Shown piece after piece: positions 1 through 9,902 of a stretch of 64,000 nucleotides of DNA. Positions within the stretch are counted from its first letter, which is position 1. The number at the start of each line of letters is the position of its first letter. The translations under genes were made by a program, and so were the position numbers. Origin of the DNA: Hemerocallis citrina (taxonomy: Eukaryota > Streptophyta > Magnoliopsida > Asparagales > Asphodelaceae); assembly GCA_017893485.1 (NCBI GenBank), contig CM030364.1:250657731-250721730 (forward strand), written 5' to 3'. Below the pieces are notes generated by a model. It was not told the DNA's origin. It did no database searches and saw only the letters and a program-made list of their open reading frames with translations.

Positions 1-1324
1 TGACAGCCTTGCCCTCCGGGTCAGTGAGACGGTACGTACCCGGGCGTACAACCTCAGAAATTTTATATGGGCCTTCCCAGTGTGGAGCCAGCTTCCTCTT
101 TTGGCCGGGGTTAGATACCGCCAGCTTCCGGAGGACAAGGTCCCCTAGCTTGACGTCGGGGAATGCACCTTTTTGTTGTAGAACCTTTCGATCCTCTGCT
201 GGTAGGTATTTCTTCTGATGGCGGACTTCTCCCTGACCTCGTCTATGAGATCCAGGTCGGCACGTAGCTGTGCCGAGTTGCTTGCTTCGTCGAAGGCCAT
301 GATCCGGGGCAAAGGGAGCCCAATCTCCAGGGGAATTACGGCCACTGTGCCGTATGTCAGATTGAATGGCGACTCTCCCGTGGGGATTCTTTTCGTCGTT
401 CGGTGGGCCCAGAGGACGCTTGGCAGCTCGTCGACCCATAACCCCTTGGAAGAGTTATCGAGTCGTTTCTTGGGACTGTCAAGGATCTGGCGGTTCGCAT
501 TCTCGGCCTGGCCATTTGACTGTGGGTGGCATACCAAAGAGAAGCATTGCTGGATCCCGAGATCCTCGCAGAAATTTCGGAAATTCTTACCCGCGAACTG
601 AGTTCCATTATCTGTTATGCGTACTTGTGGAATCCCGAATCGATAGACGATGTGTTTCCAGAAAAATTGTTGGGTCTGCTGCTCGGTGATCGCGGCCAGG
701 GGCTCGGCCTCGATCCACTTTGTGAAGTAGTCGATTGCCACCATGAGAAACTTTCTTTGGCCCGTTGCCTTCAGAAATGGGCCTACCAGATCCATCCCCC
801 ACATAGCAAAGGGGGCAGGGTTGGTCAGGGAGTGGAGGTTTGCTTGCGGAGCTCTTTTCACCGAGGAGAACCTTTGACAAGGGCCACACATTTTTACCAG
901 GGCCAGGGCGTCTTGCAGCATCGTGGGCCAGTAGTTTCGTGATTATAGCTTTTTGCGCAAGCGGTCGGCTTCCCATATGGCACCCGCCAATTCCTTCATA
1001 GAGCTCTTTGAGAGCATACTTAGCTTTGTCGGGGTTTAAGCAGCGGAGGTAGGGCCTTCCGTCCATCGTGGTATACGACCGTTTGAAGAGGGTCTCGCTA
1101 ATCATGGCGAACCTCTCTGAACGGACCCTGACCCGCCATGCCTCGGCTCGGTCTTCGGGGAGCTCTCCTTTGATTAGAAACTTTCTGATGGGAGTGGTCC
1201 AATCGTCCGGATGAGCTCCGTCGGATCTCGGGAGGTCGGTACTCGGCTTCAGGAGGACTTCAATCAAGACGGTGCGGTCGAGACCTTCGAAGGACGAGGA
1301 GGCTAACTTTGACAGAGCATCGGC
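1..1324 (-). pseudogene. Integrase of element 1, frameshifted and truncated by window edge
   Basis: The integrase follows the shared TAG. The N-terminal zinc-binding part is at about 1267-880 (GCHMGSRPL... then CGPCQRF) and crosses a frameshift near 940-950. The catalytic core has MDLVGPF and AIDYFTKWIEAEPL, then ITDNGTQF (second Asp), then SNGQAENANR (Glu), in the frame 921-145. A further frameshift near 145-170 precedes the C-terminal GPYKISEVVRPGTY-like segment, which runs off base 1. Integrase inserts the cDNA in the host genome. The first zinc-ligand His is replaced (ELYEGIGG versus ELHEGIGR in element 2), another sign of decay. Confidence 0.88.
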
Positions 1325-1852
1325 CTAGGCGTTCTGCTCTATGGGGATCCTTAAGACTACAGATTCGTCAAAGGATGCCAAGAGCCACTGGACCACGGCC
1401 AAGTATCGGATCATCCGATCATCACGGGCCTCGTACTCTCCGGTGATCTGATTGACCACAAGCTGAGAGTTGCTGAAGGCCCTGATTTGTCTGGCACCGG
1501 CCTGATGTGCCAGGGTGAGCCCGGCGATTATGGCCTCATACTCGGCCTCGTTGTTAGAGGCTGGAAAGTTGAGGCGGAGGCAATATTGAAGAAGGAAACT
1601 GTCAGGACCTCGCAGAATGATATCCGCACCACTCCCCGCTTCGCAGGAGTAGCCGTCGACGTAAACTTTCCACGTCTGGTCGGCCTCCCCACTTTCGGGT
1701 TGCTCGGAGATGGTGCATTCCGGGATGAACTCGGCAATGACATGCCCCTTGATGGCCGTCCTTGACTGATAGCTGATGTCGTATTGACTGAGCTCGATCG
1801 ACCATTTGACCAGTCGTCCGAAGCTCTTGGGCTTGTAGAGTACGGCCTTCAA
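1325..1852 (-). pseudogene. End of RNase H and archaeal-type RNase H, element 1
   Basis: The frame begins in the C-terminal part of the Ty3-type RNase H/connection (GRLVKWSIELSQYDISYQ). It then enters a second RNase H: KVYVDGYSCEAGSGADIILR with its acidic D, FPASNNEAEYEAIIAGL with its E, and a later SNSQLVV where an aspartate is expected (SDSQLVV in element 2). A second, archaeal-type RNase H at this place defines Tat/Athila retrotransposons. The frame stops at TAG 1325-1327, followed by ADALSKLASS, which is normally continuous with it. The same TAG is present in element 2 (17165-17167). Confidence 0.85.
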
Positions 1853-3108
1853 AGGCTGGTCCGTGAGTACCTGAATTGAATGCGCCTAGAAATAGGGACG
1901 GAGCTTCCGTGTGGCCATAACCAGGGTGTATGCCACCTTCTCTATTTTTGAGTACCTGGTCTCGGCGGCGAGCAGAACCTTGCTCACGTAGTATAGCGGC
2001 TTTTGGACTCCGTCTTCTTATCGAATATGAACAGCACTGAGCACATTTTTCGAAGCCGAAAGATAAAGCCAGAGGGGCTCGCCTGGTTTGGGCTTGCTGA
2101 GGAGAGGAGGGTTGGCGGGGTACTCTTTCAATTAGGTAAACGCAGTACCCCACTCGAAGCCTCCGGTTCCGCACAAAGCCTTGAAGAATGGGAAGGACTT
2201 CTCTCCAGACTTAGAGAGGAAACAGCCGATGGCCACCAGTCTTCCTGTAAGCCTCTGGACTTCTTTGATATTTCTAGGAGCGGCCATGTCTATTATGGCC
2301 TGGATCTTCTCGGGGTTCACCTCGATGCTGCGCTGGCTGACGACGAACCCGAGGAATTTTCCTGAGGAGACGCCGAATGCACACTTCGCCGGATTGAGTC
2401 TCATATTGTGGGTCTGAAGTACCCCAAAGGCTTCTTCCAGGTCGGTGACGTGGTCCTGTCCTCGCTGGCTCTTGACGAACATGTCGTCAACGTACACCTC
2501 CATGTTGCGACCGATCTGATCCTTGAAGACTCGGTTGACGAGCCTCTGATAAGTAGCACCGGCATTCTTTAGCCCGAAGGGCATAATCCGGTAGCAATAA
2601 AGACCTTGGTCCATGACGAAGGACGTCTTGGCTATATCAGGGGGAAATATTCGGATCTGGTTGTAGCCTGAGAAGGCGTCCATGAAAGAAAGGAGCTCGT
2701 GACCCAACATTGCGTCGATCAGAGCATCGATGATGGGAAGAGGGAATGGATTTTGGGGCACGCCTTATTGAGGTCGGTAAAGTCTATGCAGATCCTCCAG
2801 CTCCCGCTCGCCTTTCTAACCATCACGACGTTCGCCAGCCACTCAGGGTAGCTGACCTCCTGTATGAAACGAGCGGACAAGAGTTTGTCCACCTCCGCTT
2901 TCACTGCCTACTGCCTCTCCGGAGCGAACTTACGTCGCTTCTGGACGATCGGCTTCGAGTCAGGGATCACGCCGAGTTTGTGCATGATCAAGTCTTCGGA
3001 GATCCCGGGCATATCGGAAGGCTTCCAGTCGATCGGGTCGGACTTGAGGTTGGGAGCGAGGGAGCAACTCACGCGGAACCACTTCGACATGTCCCCTGTC
3101 TCGAACAA
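1850..3108 (-). pseudogene. Reverse transcriptase and RNase H of element 1, broken
   Basis: The linker and RT N-terminus (FETGDMSKWFRVSCSL...) end at a TAG near 2908. The palm domain continues in two overlapping frames, with a frameshift near 2719-2761. Recognisable motifs are ASGSWRICIDFTDLNKACPK, FSGYNQIRIFPPD and the catalytic YVDD (about 2483-2494), followed by the RT connection (FLGFVVSQR). After about 2130 the RNase H segment is in yet another frame. RT copies the element RNA into cDNA, and RNase H degrades the template. At least one nonsense codon and two frameshifts make this copy non-functional. Confidence 0.88.
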
Positions 3109-3159
3109 GACTTCCTTGAATTCGTTCGCCGGCTCATGCTCGGGTTGGCTTCTTTCGGG

Positions 3160-4833
3160 CTATAGCTCGATGGCGTCCAGGAGAAACACACCGCCCCCGA
3201 CTGCCGTCATATAGCACGACCATGCCTCTTCTTGTTTTCCTCGATTGACTCCGACACCTGACTTGGTGGGAAATTTCAGCTTTTGGTGGTAGGCCGAGGG
3301 TACAGCCTGGAGGGAGCAGAGTACTGGTCGGCCGAGGATGGCATTGTAGGCTGCTTTGACGTTTACAACCATGAAGTCCATCGACTCGGTCCATCTGTGA
3401 GGGGACGTACCGGCGGTGATGTCTAAGGTCATGATCCCCTCTATTGGCACGGGGATGCCAGAGAACCCATGCAGGGTATATCCAGCTGGCTTCAGCTTAT
3501 CACGGAAGAGCTTGAGGTTCTCAAATGCTTCCAAGAAGAGGATGTTCACCGAGCTCCCGTTGTCCACGAGGATCCGACGGGCCTCGTAGTTTGCCATACT
3601 GAGGCTGATGATAAGCACATCGTAGTGCGGAAGCCGGACTCCCTCCAGGTCTTCCCCTGAGAAGGAGACAGGGAGCTGTTGGACCTGGGAGCTGTTGGAC
3701 CTAGGGAGAGGGAAACCCTGAACGGCATTTACCTCTCGGACGAAGGCCTTGCGGGAAGTGCTGGACTCTCCTCCCATGGGCCCCCCATGGACACAATGTA
3801 GGATGGCTTGTCCCTCGGTTTCTTCAGGCTCGGGGTTCTGCTCGGGACGTGGTTTGAGGGCGCGAGGAGGAAGGGAAGGCCTCCGGTTCCTCGTGTATCT
3901 TCGGTCCAGGGCATCTTCCCGTGTGAATTGCCGGAGGTACCCTCGTTGGATGAGGGCCTCAATTTCGTCTTTCAGGGCCCGGCAGTAGTTGGTGTCGTGC
4001 CCACTATCCCGGTGGAAGTGGCAGTAGAACCGCTGATCTCTCTTCTTGTTGTTAGTCGGCCGAGGCAGCATATGGACGAGGTCCCTGTCCTCGATTGCTA
4101 AGAGGATAGCCGATACGTTATGTGTTAGGGGCGTGTACCTCTCGAAGCACGGAATCGCAGGGACCTTCGTGATGGTTCCGTCTTTCTGGACCTTCTTTGC
4201 TGGCTCCGCCTCGTCGGCCTTATGCTTCCCCTTTTCCTGAGTCTCCTTGGCATCCTCGAGATTTAGGGCCTCTTTGGTCCGGATGTACTTTTCGACCCGA
4301 TTGAGCAGGTCAGGGAAATTGAGGGGAGGTTTCTTCGCCAAGGATGCCATTAGCTGGCCGTGCCGGACGTTGTGTCGGAACGCTGCCGAGGCAACCCCAG
4401 CATCGAAGGTGGAGACCGATCTTGCCTCCGTGGCGAACCTCCGGACGAACTGCCGGAGTGACTCCCCTTCCTTCTGTCGGAGGTCCAGTAAGGACGCGCT
4501 CGTCTTCTCGGCTTTTCTGCTGGTCACGAAGTGGGTCAGAAAATTGGCCTTTAGCTGGTCGAACGAATAGATCGAGCCGGGGACGAGCTTGGAGAACCAT
4601 TCCAGAGCCGGACCCCGAAGGGTGGCAGGAAAGGCATGGCACAGGAGGGGATCCGAAGCGCTGTGAATCATCATGAGGGACTTGAAACCCTCCATGTGAT
4701 CAGCAGGATCACCCTTGCCGTCATAGGTCTCGAATTGGGGAGGTCGGAAATTCCGGGGTATTTCCGCTTGTAGGATTGCAGCGGAGAAATGAGGTCGAGT
4801 CGGCTTATGACCGAGCCGGCCTCGAGCTGCCAT
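3160..4833 (-). CDS. Gag capsid/nucleocapsid and aspartic protease, element 1
   Basis: This 557-codon open frame holds the Gag core (retrotransposon gag domain) around residues 25-200, with FETYDGKGDPADHMEGF and EWFSKLVPGSIYSFDQL. A zinc-knuckle-like C/H motif follows at about 271-284 (CHFHRDSGHDTNYC), then the aspartic protease near residue 419 (ILVDNGSSVNILF) with its C-terminal ILGRP signature. Gag packages the RNA in virus-like particles, and the protease cuts the polyprotein. The active site reads D-N-G-S, a variant seen in plant Tat proteases. In element 2 the same stretch carries one TGA just after the zinc knuckle; here that codon is CGA. The start shown is the first ATG of the open frame; the true Gag N-terminus is upstream and out of frame. 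The end runs past protease into the linker before RT. Confidence 0.88.
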   Translation of the reverse strand: MAARGRLGHKPTRPHFSAAILQAEIPRNFRPPQFETYDGKGDPADHMEGFKSLMMIHSASDPLLCHAFPATLRGPALEWFSKLVPGSIYSFDQLKANFLTHFVTSRKAEKTSASLLDLRQKEGESLRQFVRRFATEARSVSTFDAGVASAAFRHNVRHGQLMASLAKKPPLNFPDLLNRVEKYIRTKEALNLEDAKETQEKGKHKADEAEPAKKVQKDGTITKVPAIPCFERYTPLTHNVSAILLAIEDRDLVHMLPRPTNNKKRDQRFYCHFHRDSGHDTNYCRALKDEIEALIQRGYLRQFTREDALDRRYTRNRRPSLPPRALKPRPEQNPEPEETEGQAILHCVHGGPMGGESSTSRKAFVREVNAVQGFPLPRSNSSQVQQLPVSFSGEDLEGVRLPHYDVLIISLSMANYEARRILVDNGSSVNILFLEAFENLKLFRDKLKPAGYTLHGFSGIPVPIEGIMTLDITAGTSPHRWTESMDFMVVNVKAAYNAILGRPVLCSLQAVPSAYHQKLKFPTKSGVGVNRGKQEEAWSCYMTAVGGGVFLLDAIEL

Positions 4834-5350
4834 CGCCGAAGTGGTCGAGGCGGTTCTCCATTTCCTAGATGCATTTTAGGATGTCCTCGTTATACTCTGG
4901 TAGGACTGTCAGGCCACGAGATGTGCTGGCTCCGACATCCGACCGCGAGTGAGAGCGGTGGAGCGTCTCGTTGACAGGGGTCCCTAGGATAGCCTCCATG
5001 ATTTCGTTCCGGAAGTCTTGGAACTCACGGTGGGTGACTGGAGCCCGTTCGGTCGGGTCGCATTAGGGTGGCGGCCTCCGGTCGATGCGGCTGAGCGCCG
5101 GCTCCCGCTCTCGGGGCGGAGGCCTGGGGCGGTTCGGGACCGAGTTGGAAGCGGCCCCTCCCCTAGTCCGACTTGCCTGTCGATTCTGGATGACCCGGCA
5201 CAGGTCGGGTATAACCGAGCGAGAGGTGCCCGACTTGGGTTCGAGGCTGTCCCTCGGATTGTTGGATCCATGAGTGTCGGCGGGGACGTCCTGAGGAGGA
5301 GCGTCTTGGCGACGTGTAGAGGTGACAGCTCTCCTGGGCTTGGGTGCCAT
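4834..5350 (-). pseudogene. N-terminal gag region of element 1, interrupted
   Basis: The reading frame opens with an ATG at 5350 (MAPKPRRAVTST...), about 60 bases after the primer site. It runs through a basic, arginine- and proline-rich stretch to an in-frame TAA near 5063. Beyond that the gag sequence continues in another frame into the long open frame starting at 4833. The same ATG is present in element 2 at 21225, where a TGA follows after 13 codons. The basic N-terminus is typical of the nucleic-acid-facing part of plant Gag. The break means full-length Gag cannot be made from this copy without a frame change. Confidence 0.65.
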
Positions 5351-5412
5351 GTGAGCTCGGATTGATGGGATGTCGTTGATGGCTGTGTTTGGACTGATGT
5401 CCGTACCAAGGC

Positions 5413-5430
5413 TTCCCACAGACGGTGCCA
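5413..5430 (-). other. Primer-binding site of element 1
   Basis: Three bases inside the 5' LTR, the minus strand reads TGGCACCGTCTGTGGGAA. Element 2 has TGGCGCC at the start of the same motif. The first bases resemble the complement of the 3' end of tRNA-Asp, a common primer for Tat elements; the assignment to a tRNA is an inference. Confidence 0.75.
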
Positions 5431-5433
5431 ACC

Positions 5434-5967
5434 TGATGCGGTTTGTTTTTGGGGGGTGGCTATACCAGGTGTGAGTTCTTCTCAATTTGTATTTTTGTAA
5501 AAGTTTCAGTACTGACGGTACGCCCGACCCTCAGCCGGGAAGACAACTCGAAAGTAGACGGGAGTGAGGTGGTCGGATGCTCGGCTCGGATCTGGAGGCT
5601 TGGCTCGGATCTGGAAGCTCAGATCCGGAAGTCTCGTCTACCTGTACTCGGCCTAGGAACACTGGGGTTGATTCCGGTGGCAGGCCCTCCGACAGTCTAG
5701 TCAGTCACTGAAGAGTAACAGTAACTAGGATTTTGAGAGGAGAAAGATTGATTACCTTTTGAAAGGGTAGAGGGCCTGGTATTTATAGGCAGTGTCAACC
5801 TGGTCTGGACCCGTTTGGGGCCGAATCTGGACCCGGTTGCCCGTGGGCCTGACTTGACGGAAGGCCAGGAGGCCTAGGGCTGACCTGTCAGATCTGATGA
5901 TCGGAGGTGAACGATTTTTTAGGGGATCATGTGGCCTAGGAGGGGCCACGTCATCTGACCCATATCA
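5434..5967 (-). repeat. 5' LTR of element 1 (534 bp)
   Basis: The LTR is bounded by TGATATGGGT and CCGCATCA when read on the minus strand, the same TG...CA termini as the 586-bp LTRs of element 2. A TATAAATA box lies at 5787-5780. The primer-binding site follows three bases inside. The LTR is about 50 bp shorter than those of element 2 and clearly diverged from them, so this is a related subfamily rather than a recent sister copy. Confidence 0.9.
5780..5787 (-). promoter_or_regulatory. TATA box of element 1 LTR promoter
   Basis: TATAAATA on the minus strand, about 180 bp from the LTR start. The same box at an equivalent place occurs in both element 2 LTRs and in the element 3 LTR, which supports it as the Pol II core promoter for the retrotransposon transcript. 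Confidence 0.65.
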
Positions 5968-6512
5968 GTACTAAAACTCGGTATTGGTGTTGGTGTGGTA
6001 TCGGTGAGGGTAAAAGTATCAGGCTCTGACTGCCAATTATCAGATATAAAGGACATATTGGAACTATCGGTAGGCAAATTCATGATCCAACTAGGCTAGT
6101 GCATCTCAGTTTTTTCAGCCAAGATTTGGTACCATGCTTTTCGACATGGGTTCTTGATGTCATAACAAACAATCAGGATCAAACAACTAATATATTTCCA
6201 TGAATGATGTACCTTTTAGGAGTAGTACTCTCCTCACTAATTGATAATCATAGAACTCCAAGGTCAGACCCAGGACTTACAAAAATTCAAGCTAAACAAT
6301 AATAAAAAAGAAAAAAAATTGTAAAACATAGTAATTAGTTAAAGTTAGTCTTACTAGGATTTTTGTAGGTATAAGACAACTTACATGGTTAAGGAATTTG
6401 GAAAAGGGGATAGTGGACGCGCCGCCCCAGAAAACCGGTTGGTGTCAAGGAGAGCAACAACGAGGCTGACATCATCCATGGTTACAGTGAGACTATTATA
6501 AGAAGCAAAATG
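5968..6512. other. Gene-free AT-rich interval between element 1 and a foldback repeat
   Basis: The interval contains no convincing reading frame, exon or repeat unit. It begins with the putative target-site half GTACT of element 1. It may be the remains of an older insertion or plain intergenic DNA. Confidence 0.5.
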
Positions 6513-6711
6513 CTAGACATACATGAGTTTTTACCTCAAACATACATTATAAATGCATTGGGCCCTACTTCTCACTAAAAGACAATGTTAAAACCTTGTC
6601 TTTTAGTGAGAAGTGGGCCCCAATGCATTTATAAAACCTTGTCTTTTAGTGAGAAGTGGGCCCCAATGCATTTATAATGTATGTTTGGGGTAAAAACTCA
6701 TGTATGTGTAG
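6513..6711. mobile_element. Foldback (MITE-like) element with duplicated inner arm
   Basis: The ends CTAGACATACATGAG and CTCATGTATGTGTAG form inverted repeats that extend about 70 bp inwards through ATAAATGCATTGGG and TCTCACTAAAAGACA. The right arm carries an extra copy of its inner ~45 bp (AACCTTGTCTTTTAGTGAG... twice in tandem, from about 6592 and 6637). The whole unit is 199 bp and has no coding potential, as expected of a non-autonomous DNA transposon. The target duplication is unclear; a TA dinucleotide at each end would fit a mariner-type element. Confidence 0.65.
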
Positions 6712-6879
6712 TCATCCTCTTATAAGAATTCAAAGAAGATAGAATAATGAAATGGTGAATCATCAAATCACAACATAACCGAGGGCATATTTATACATAA
6801 ATAAATAACCAGTCAGCAAAATTGACGTGCTTACATGAAGACATGACTTTAGTTTCAATCAAAACAGTAAAAACATAAA

Positions 6880-6922
6880 ACAACAATAACAAAGCATTTT
6901 CCCCCAACTAGTTGGGTCGGCC
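6880..6922 (-). repeat. RTE-type LINE 3' tail fragment
   Basis: On the minus strand this reads GGCCGACCCAACTAGTTGGG followed by a TTATTGTTG tail. That matches the 3' end of the RTE LINE at 42663-43490 (GCCGACCCCAACTAGTTGGG and TTGTTGTTATTATTATT). Only the terminal ~40 bp is recognisable. Confidence 0.6.
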
Positions 6923-7168
6923 AAAACAGTAAAAACATGATTATTAAAATTAAGAATATGATGAAAAAGAAAGCAGTAAGATTGAATTGCAAGAAAAATA
7001 GGACAAATTGGTATTGCAAGGAATATCTAATGAATAGATAACATGGTTTATATAAAATTATATATAATAGTACAATAAAAAGTGGAGTGACTGACAGATC
7101 CAGGAATACCCATTAAGGGGTTGACAAGTATAAAGAGAGAGTACCAGTGTAAAGCTTTGACGGAGCAG

Positions 7169-7457
7169 CACTACAAATAACAAGGCAAACCCCAGCATTT
7201 GTTTTGCTCACTCCCGACATTTATAAACGTCGGGATTGGTCCCCCGACACTTCGAAAAGCGCCGCCGCAAGCGCCGTGCATTCCCCGCCGGGGTTGCGGA
7301 ATACTTTTTCCGGCGTTTTCAACTGCCGGGGTATGTTATAAGGATATTCCGGCGTTTACAAACGCCGGGATATGTTAATTTCATTTTTAATTTTTTTCCA
7401 TTAAAAGACCTATCCCGGCGTTTGAAAACGCAGGGCTAGGTATTAAATATATATATG
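7169..7457 (+). repeat. Left terminal region of the CACTA element
   Basis: The terminal CACTAC is followed by subterminal palindromes: CGACATTTATAAACGTCG near 7215, CCGGCGTTTTCAACTGCCGG near 7311, CCGGCGTTTACAAACGCCGG near 7350 and CCCGGCGTTTGAAAACGC near 7414. Such arrays are the usual binding sites of the CACTA accessory transposase protein. The region is cut at 7457 by insertion of element 2. Confidence 0.75.
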
Positions 7458-8043
7458 TGATGCGGTTTGTTTTTGGAGAACGTGTGGATGCACCAGGCGT
7501 GAGTTCTTACTCAATTTGTATTGAAGGAGGAGACACCTATGCAGACGACCCTTGGCTGGTCGAACGGTACTGAGGTAGGCGGTATTGAGGTGGAGGCTGA
7601 TGCTTGGCTCGGATCGTTGAGGCTCGGATCCGAGGGTCTCGTGTACCTGCAGACGGTCTCGGAACACCGGGGTTGGTCTCGGTGGCAGACCCTCCGACGA
7701 TCTAGTCAGTCACCAAGTGAGAGTAACAGTAACTAGGATTTGAGTGGGAAAAATTGATTACCTGGTGAAGGAGTAGGGGTCTGGTATTTATAGAAGATGC
7801 CAACCGGGTCTGGACCCGTTTGGGGCCTGGTCTGGACCCGGTTGCCCGCGTGGCTGAAGCGGTGGAAACCCGAGCGATTTAGAGCTGACGTGGCAGATGC
7901 CCGGGCGGTTCCTCGGGCTGACATGGCAGTAGTCCGGGCGGTTTTCCGATGCTGACGTGGAGGATCTGGAGGATCTTGTTGTGCGCGCATCCTGAGGGGA
8001 TCCTGTGGCCCAAGATGGGCCACGTCGTTCCTAACCCATATCA
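7458..8043 (-). repeat. 3' LTR of element 2 (586 bp)
   Basis: TGATATGGGTTAGG...CAAACCGCATCA on the minus strand, paired with 21351-21936. The bases just upstream on the minus strand (AGGAGTGTGGGGCTTG, 8059-8044) are a plausible purine-rich primer for plus-strand synthesis. Confidence 0.95.
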
Positions 8044-8244
8044 CAAGCCCCACACTCCTGTAGGGCCGGGTGAACCAGCCCTGTATGAGTGATTCTTCGC
8101 CTCGGTAGGAATAGCAGGGTGGATGTTGGGGTGAGAAAGTGGGATCTGCTATCTTCTGAAGAGGCCAGGGGGTAGGAGGAATGGATCCCTCATTGGAGTT
8201 TGCGCGGGAGGCTGTGTAGAGGAGGAGAGCCAGAGCGATGCTCG
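8044..8244 (-). other. 3' untranslated end of element 2, with polypurine tract
   Basis: Short non-repeat stretch between the 3' LTR and the minisatellite. It includes the purine-rich GGAGTGTGGGGCTTG next to the LTR. No reading frame of note was seen. Confidence 0.5.
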
Positions 8245-9295
8245 CTGAGGCTTGGGGGTCGGCAAAACAAGCCCATGGGGTCGGCAGACGAGCCCCAAGG
8301 GTCGGCAAACGAGCCCATAGGGTCGGCAGACGAGCCCTAAGGGTCGGCAGACGGTCCCCTCGCTAGTTGGAAGAGCGAGGGTACGCTGAGGCCGACTTTG
8401 TAGGAGGTTGGCTTTTTAAAGTGCTTGGGGGTCGGCGGACGAGCTCGAAGGTTCGGTAGACGAGCTCCAAGGGTTGGTAGACGATCTCCTCGCTAGTTGG
8501 AAGAGCGAGGGGAGGCGAGGTCCTCTTCTGGGGCTCGGTTTGTCGAGAACTAGGGGTCGGCAGACGAGCCCCAAGGGTCGGCAGACGAGCCCTAAGGGTC
8601 GGCAAACGAGCCCATAGGGTCAGCGGACGAGCCCCAAGGGTCGGCAGACGGTCCCCTCGCTAGTTGGAAGAGCGAGGGGACGCTGAGGTCGACTTTGTAG
8701 GAGGTTGGCTTTTTAAAGTGCTTGGGGGTCGGCGGACGAGCTCGAAGGTTCGGTAGACGAGCTCCAAGGGTTGGTGGACGATCTCTTCGCTAGTTGGAAG
8801 AGCGAGGGGAGGCGAGGTCTTCTTCTGGAGCTCGGTTTGTCGAGAACTAGGGGTCGGCTGACGAGGGGCTCGGTTTGTCGAGAACTAGGGGTCGGCTGAC
8901 GAGTCCCATGGGGTCGGCAGACGAGCCCCAAGGGTCGGCAGACGAGCCCTAAGGGTCGGCAAATGAGCCCATCGCTAGTTGGAAGAGCGAGGGGACGCTG
9001 AGGTCGACTTTGTAGGAGATTGGCTTTTTAAAGGGCTTGGGGGTCGGCGGACGAGCTCGAATGTTCGGCAGACGAACTCTAAGGGTTGGTAGACGATCTC
9101 CTCGCTAGTTGGAAGAGCGAGGGGAGGCGAGGTCTTCTTCTGGGGCTTGGTTTGCCGAGAACTAGGGGTTGGCTGACGAGTCCCATGGGGTCGGCAGACG
9201 AGCCCCAAGGGTCGGCAGACGAGCCCTAAGGGTCGGCCAACGAGCCCATAGGGTCGGCCAACGAGCCCCAAGGATCGGCAAGAGGAGGGTTCATG
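8245..9295. repeat. 22-bp minisatellite with ~330-bp higher-order units
   Basis: The motif GGGTCGGCAGACGAGCCCCAA and variants (..CCCTAA, ..CCCATA, CAAACGAG) repeats in short runs. The runs are interleaved with a longer block containing TCGCTAGTTGGAAGAGCGAG, GGTTGGCTTTTTAAAG and GGCTCGGTTTGTCGAGAACT. The compound unit recurs at least three times (from about 8350, 8650 and 8970). The array is part of the element 2 spacer before the 3' LTR. Short open frames across it are by-products of the repeat. Confidence 0.85.
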
Positions 9296-9835
9296 GGGCT
9301 CACGGTGCTATCCGAGCTCCGAGCCCTTCTGAACAAGGAGGATGTTTTGGGGGCCCGTGGTGCTATCCGAGCTCCGAGCCCCTCTGAAGTAAAAGGGGGC
9401 TAGCTCGGGCTCGCGGTACTATCCGAGCGCCGAGCCCCTCCGAAAAAAAGGGAGGCAGTTGGGGCTCGCGGTGCTATCCGAGCGCCGAGCCCCTCCGAAG
9501 TAAAAAGGGAGGCAGTTGTGGCTCGCGGTTCTATCCGAGCGTCGAGCCCCTGCGAAAAAAGGGAGGCAGTTGGTGCTCGCGGTTCTATCCGAGCGTCGAC
9601 CCTCCTGTGAGAACAGAAGGGGAATTATTGGTTCGCGATTCTATCCGAGCGTCGACCCTGCTGTGATAATAGAAGGGGAATTATCGGCTCGTGCTTCTAT
9701 CCGGGCGTCGACCCTCCTGTGATAAATAGAAGGGGAATTATTGCTTCGCGATTCTATCTGAGCGTCGACCCTCCTGTGATAATAGAAGGGGAATTATTGG
9801 CTCGCGCTTCTATCCTAGCGTCGACCCTTCTGACT
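9296..9835. repeat. 56-bp tandem repeat array, about 10 copies
   Basis: CTATCCGAGC or a variant recurs at 9308, 9363, 9419, 9474, 9531, 9585, 9641, 9697, 9754 and 9810, a period of 54-57 bp. Each unit has the form GCTCGCGGTGCTATCCGAGC, GCCGAGCCCCT and a variable purine-rich linker. The unit shares GCTCGCG..TATCCGAGCG.CGA with the separate 54-bp array at 15190-15640, on the other side of the antisense gene. Confidence 0.88.
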
Positions 9836-9902
9836 TTGTTGAAAAAAGCCTTTTTGGAGAGAAAAAGGTGGAGGGGTAGTGGGGTAATTTCATGCCTATT
9901 GC

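Larger units (their letters stand above)
1..5967 (-). mobile_element. Tat-lineage Ty3/gypsy LTR retrotransposon, element 1 (3' end outside window)
   Basis: This is a minus-strand LTR retrotransposon read from its 5' LTR at 5434-5967 leftwards through gag, protease, reverse transcriptase, RNase H, a second (archaeal-type) RNase H and integrase, and cut by the window edge inside the integrase C-terminus. The order protease-RT-RNaseH-integrase makes it Ty3/gypsy, and the extra RNase H after the normal one is the hallmark of the Tat/Athila branch. The base after the LTR begins GTACT (5968-5972), the expected half of a 5-bp target duplication whose partner lies off the window. Several frameshifts and stops show that it is defective. 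It is a close relative of element 2 (7458-21936), with the same LTR ends and primer site but different LTR length. Confidence 0.93.

Noticed and set aside
7521..7736. 71-codon frame in both LTRs of element 2 (also 21414-21629)
   Set aside because: It lies wholly inside the LTR, antisense to the element's transcription, has no domain, and is duplicated only because the LTRs are.
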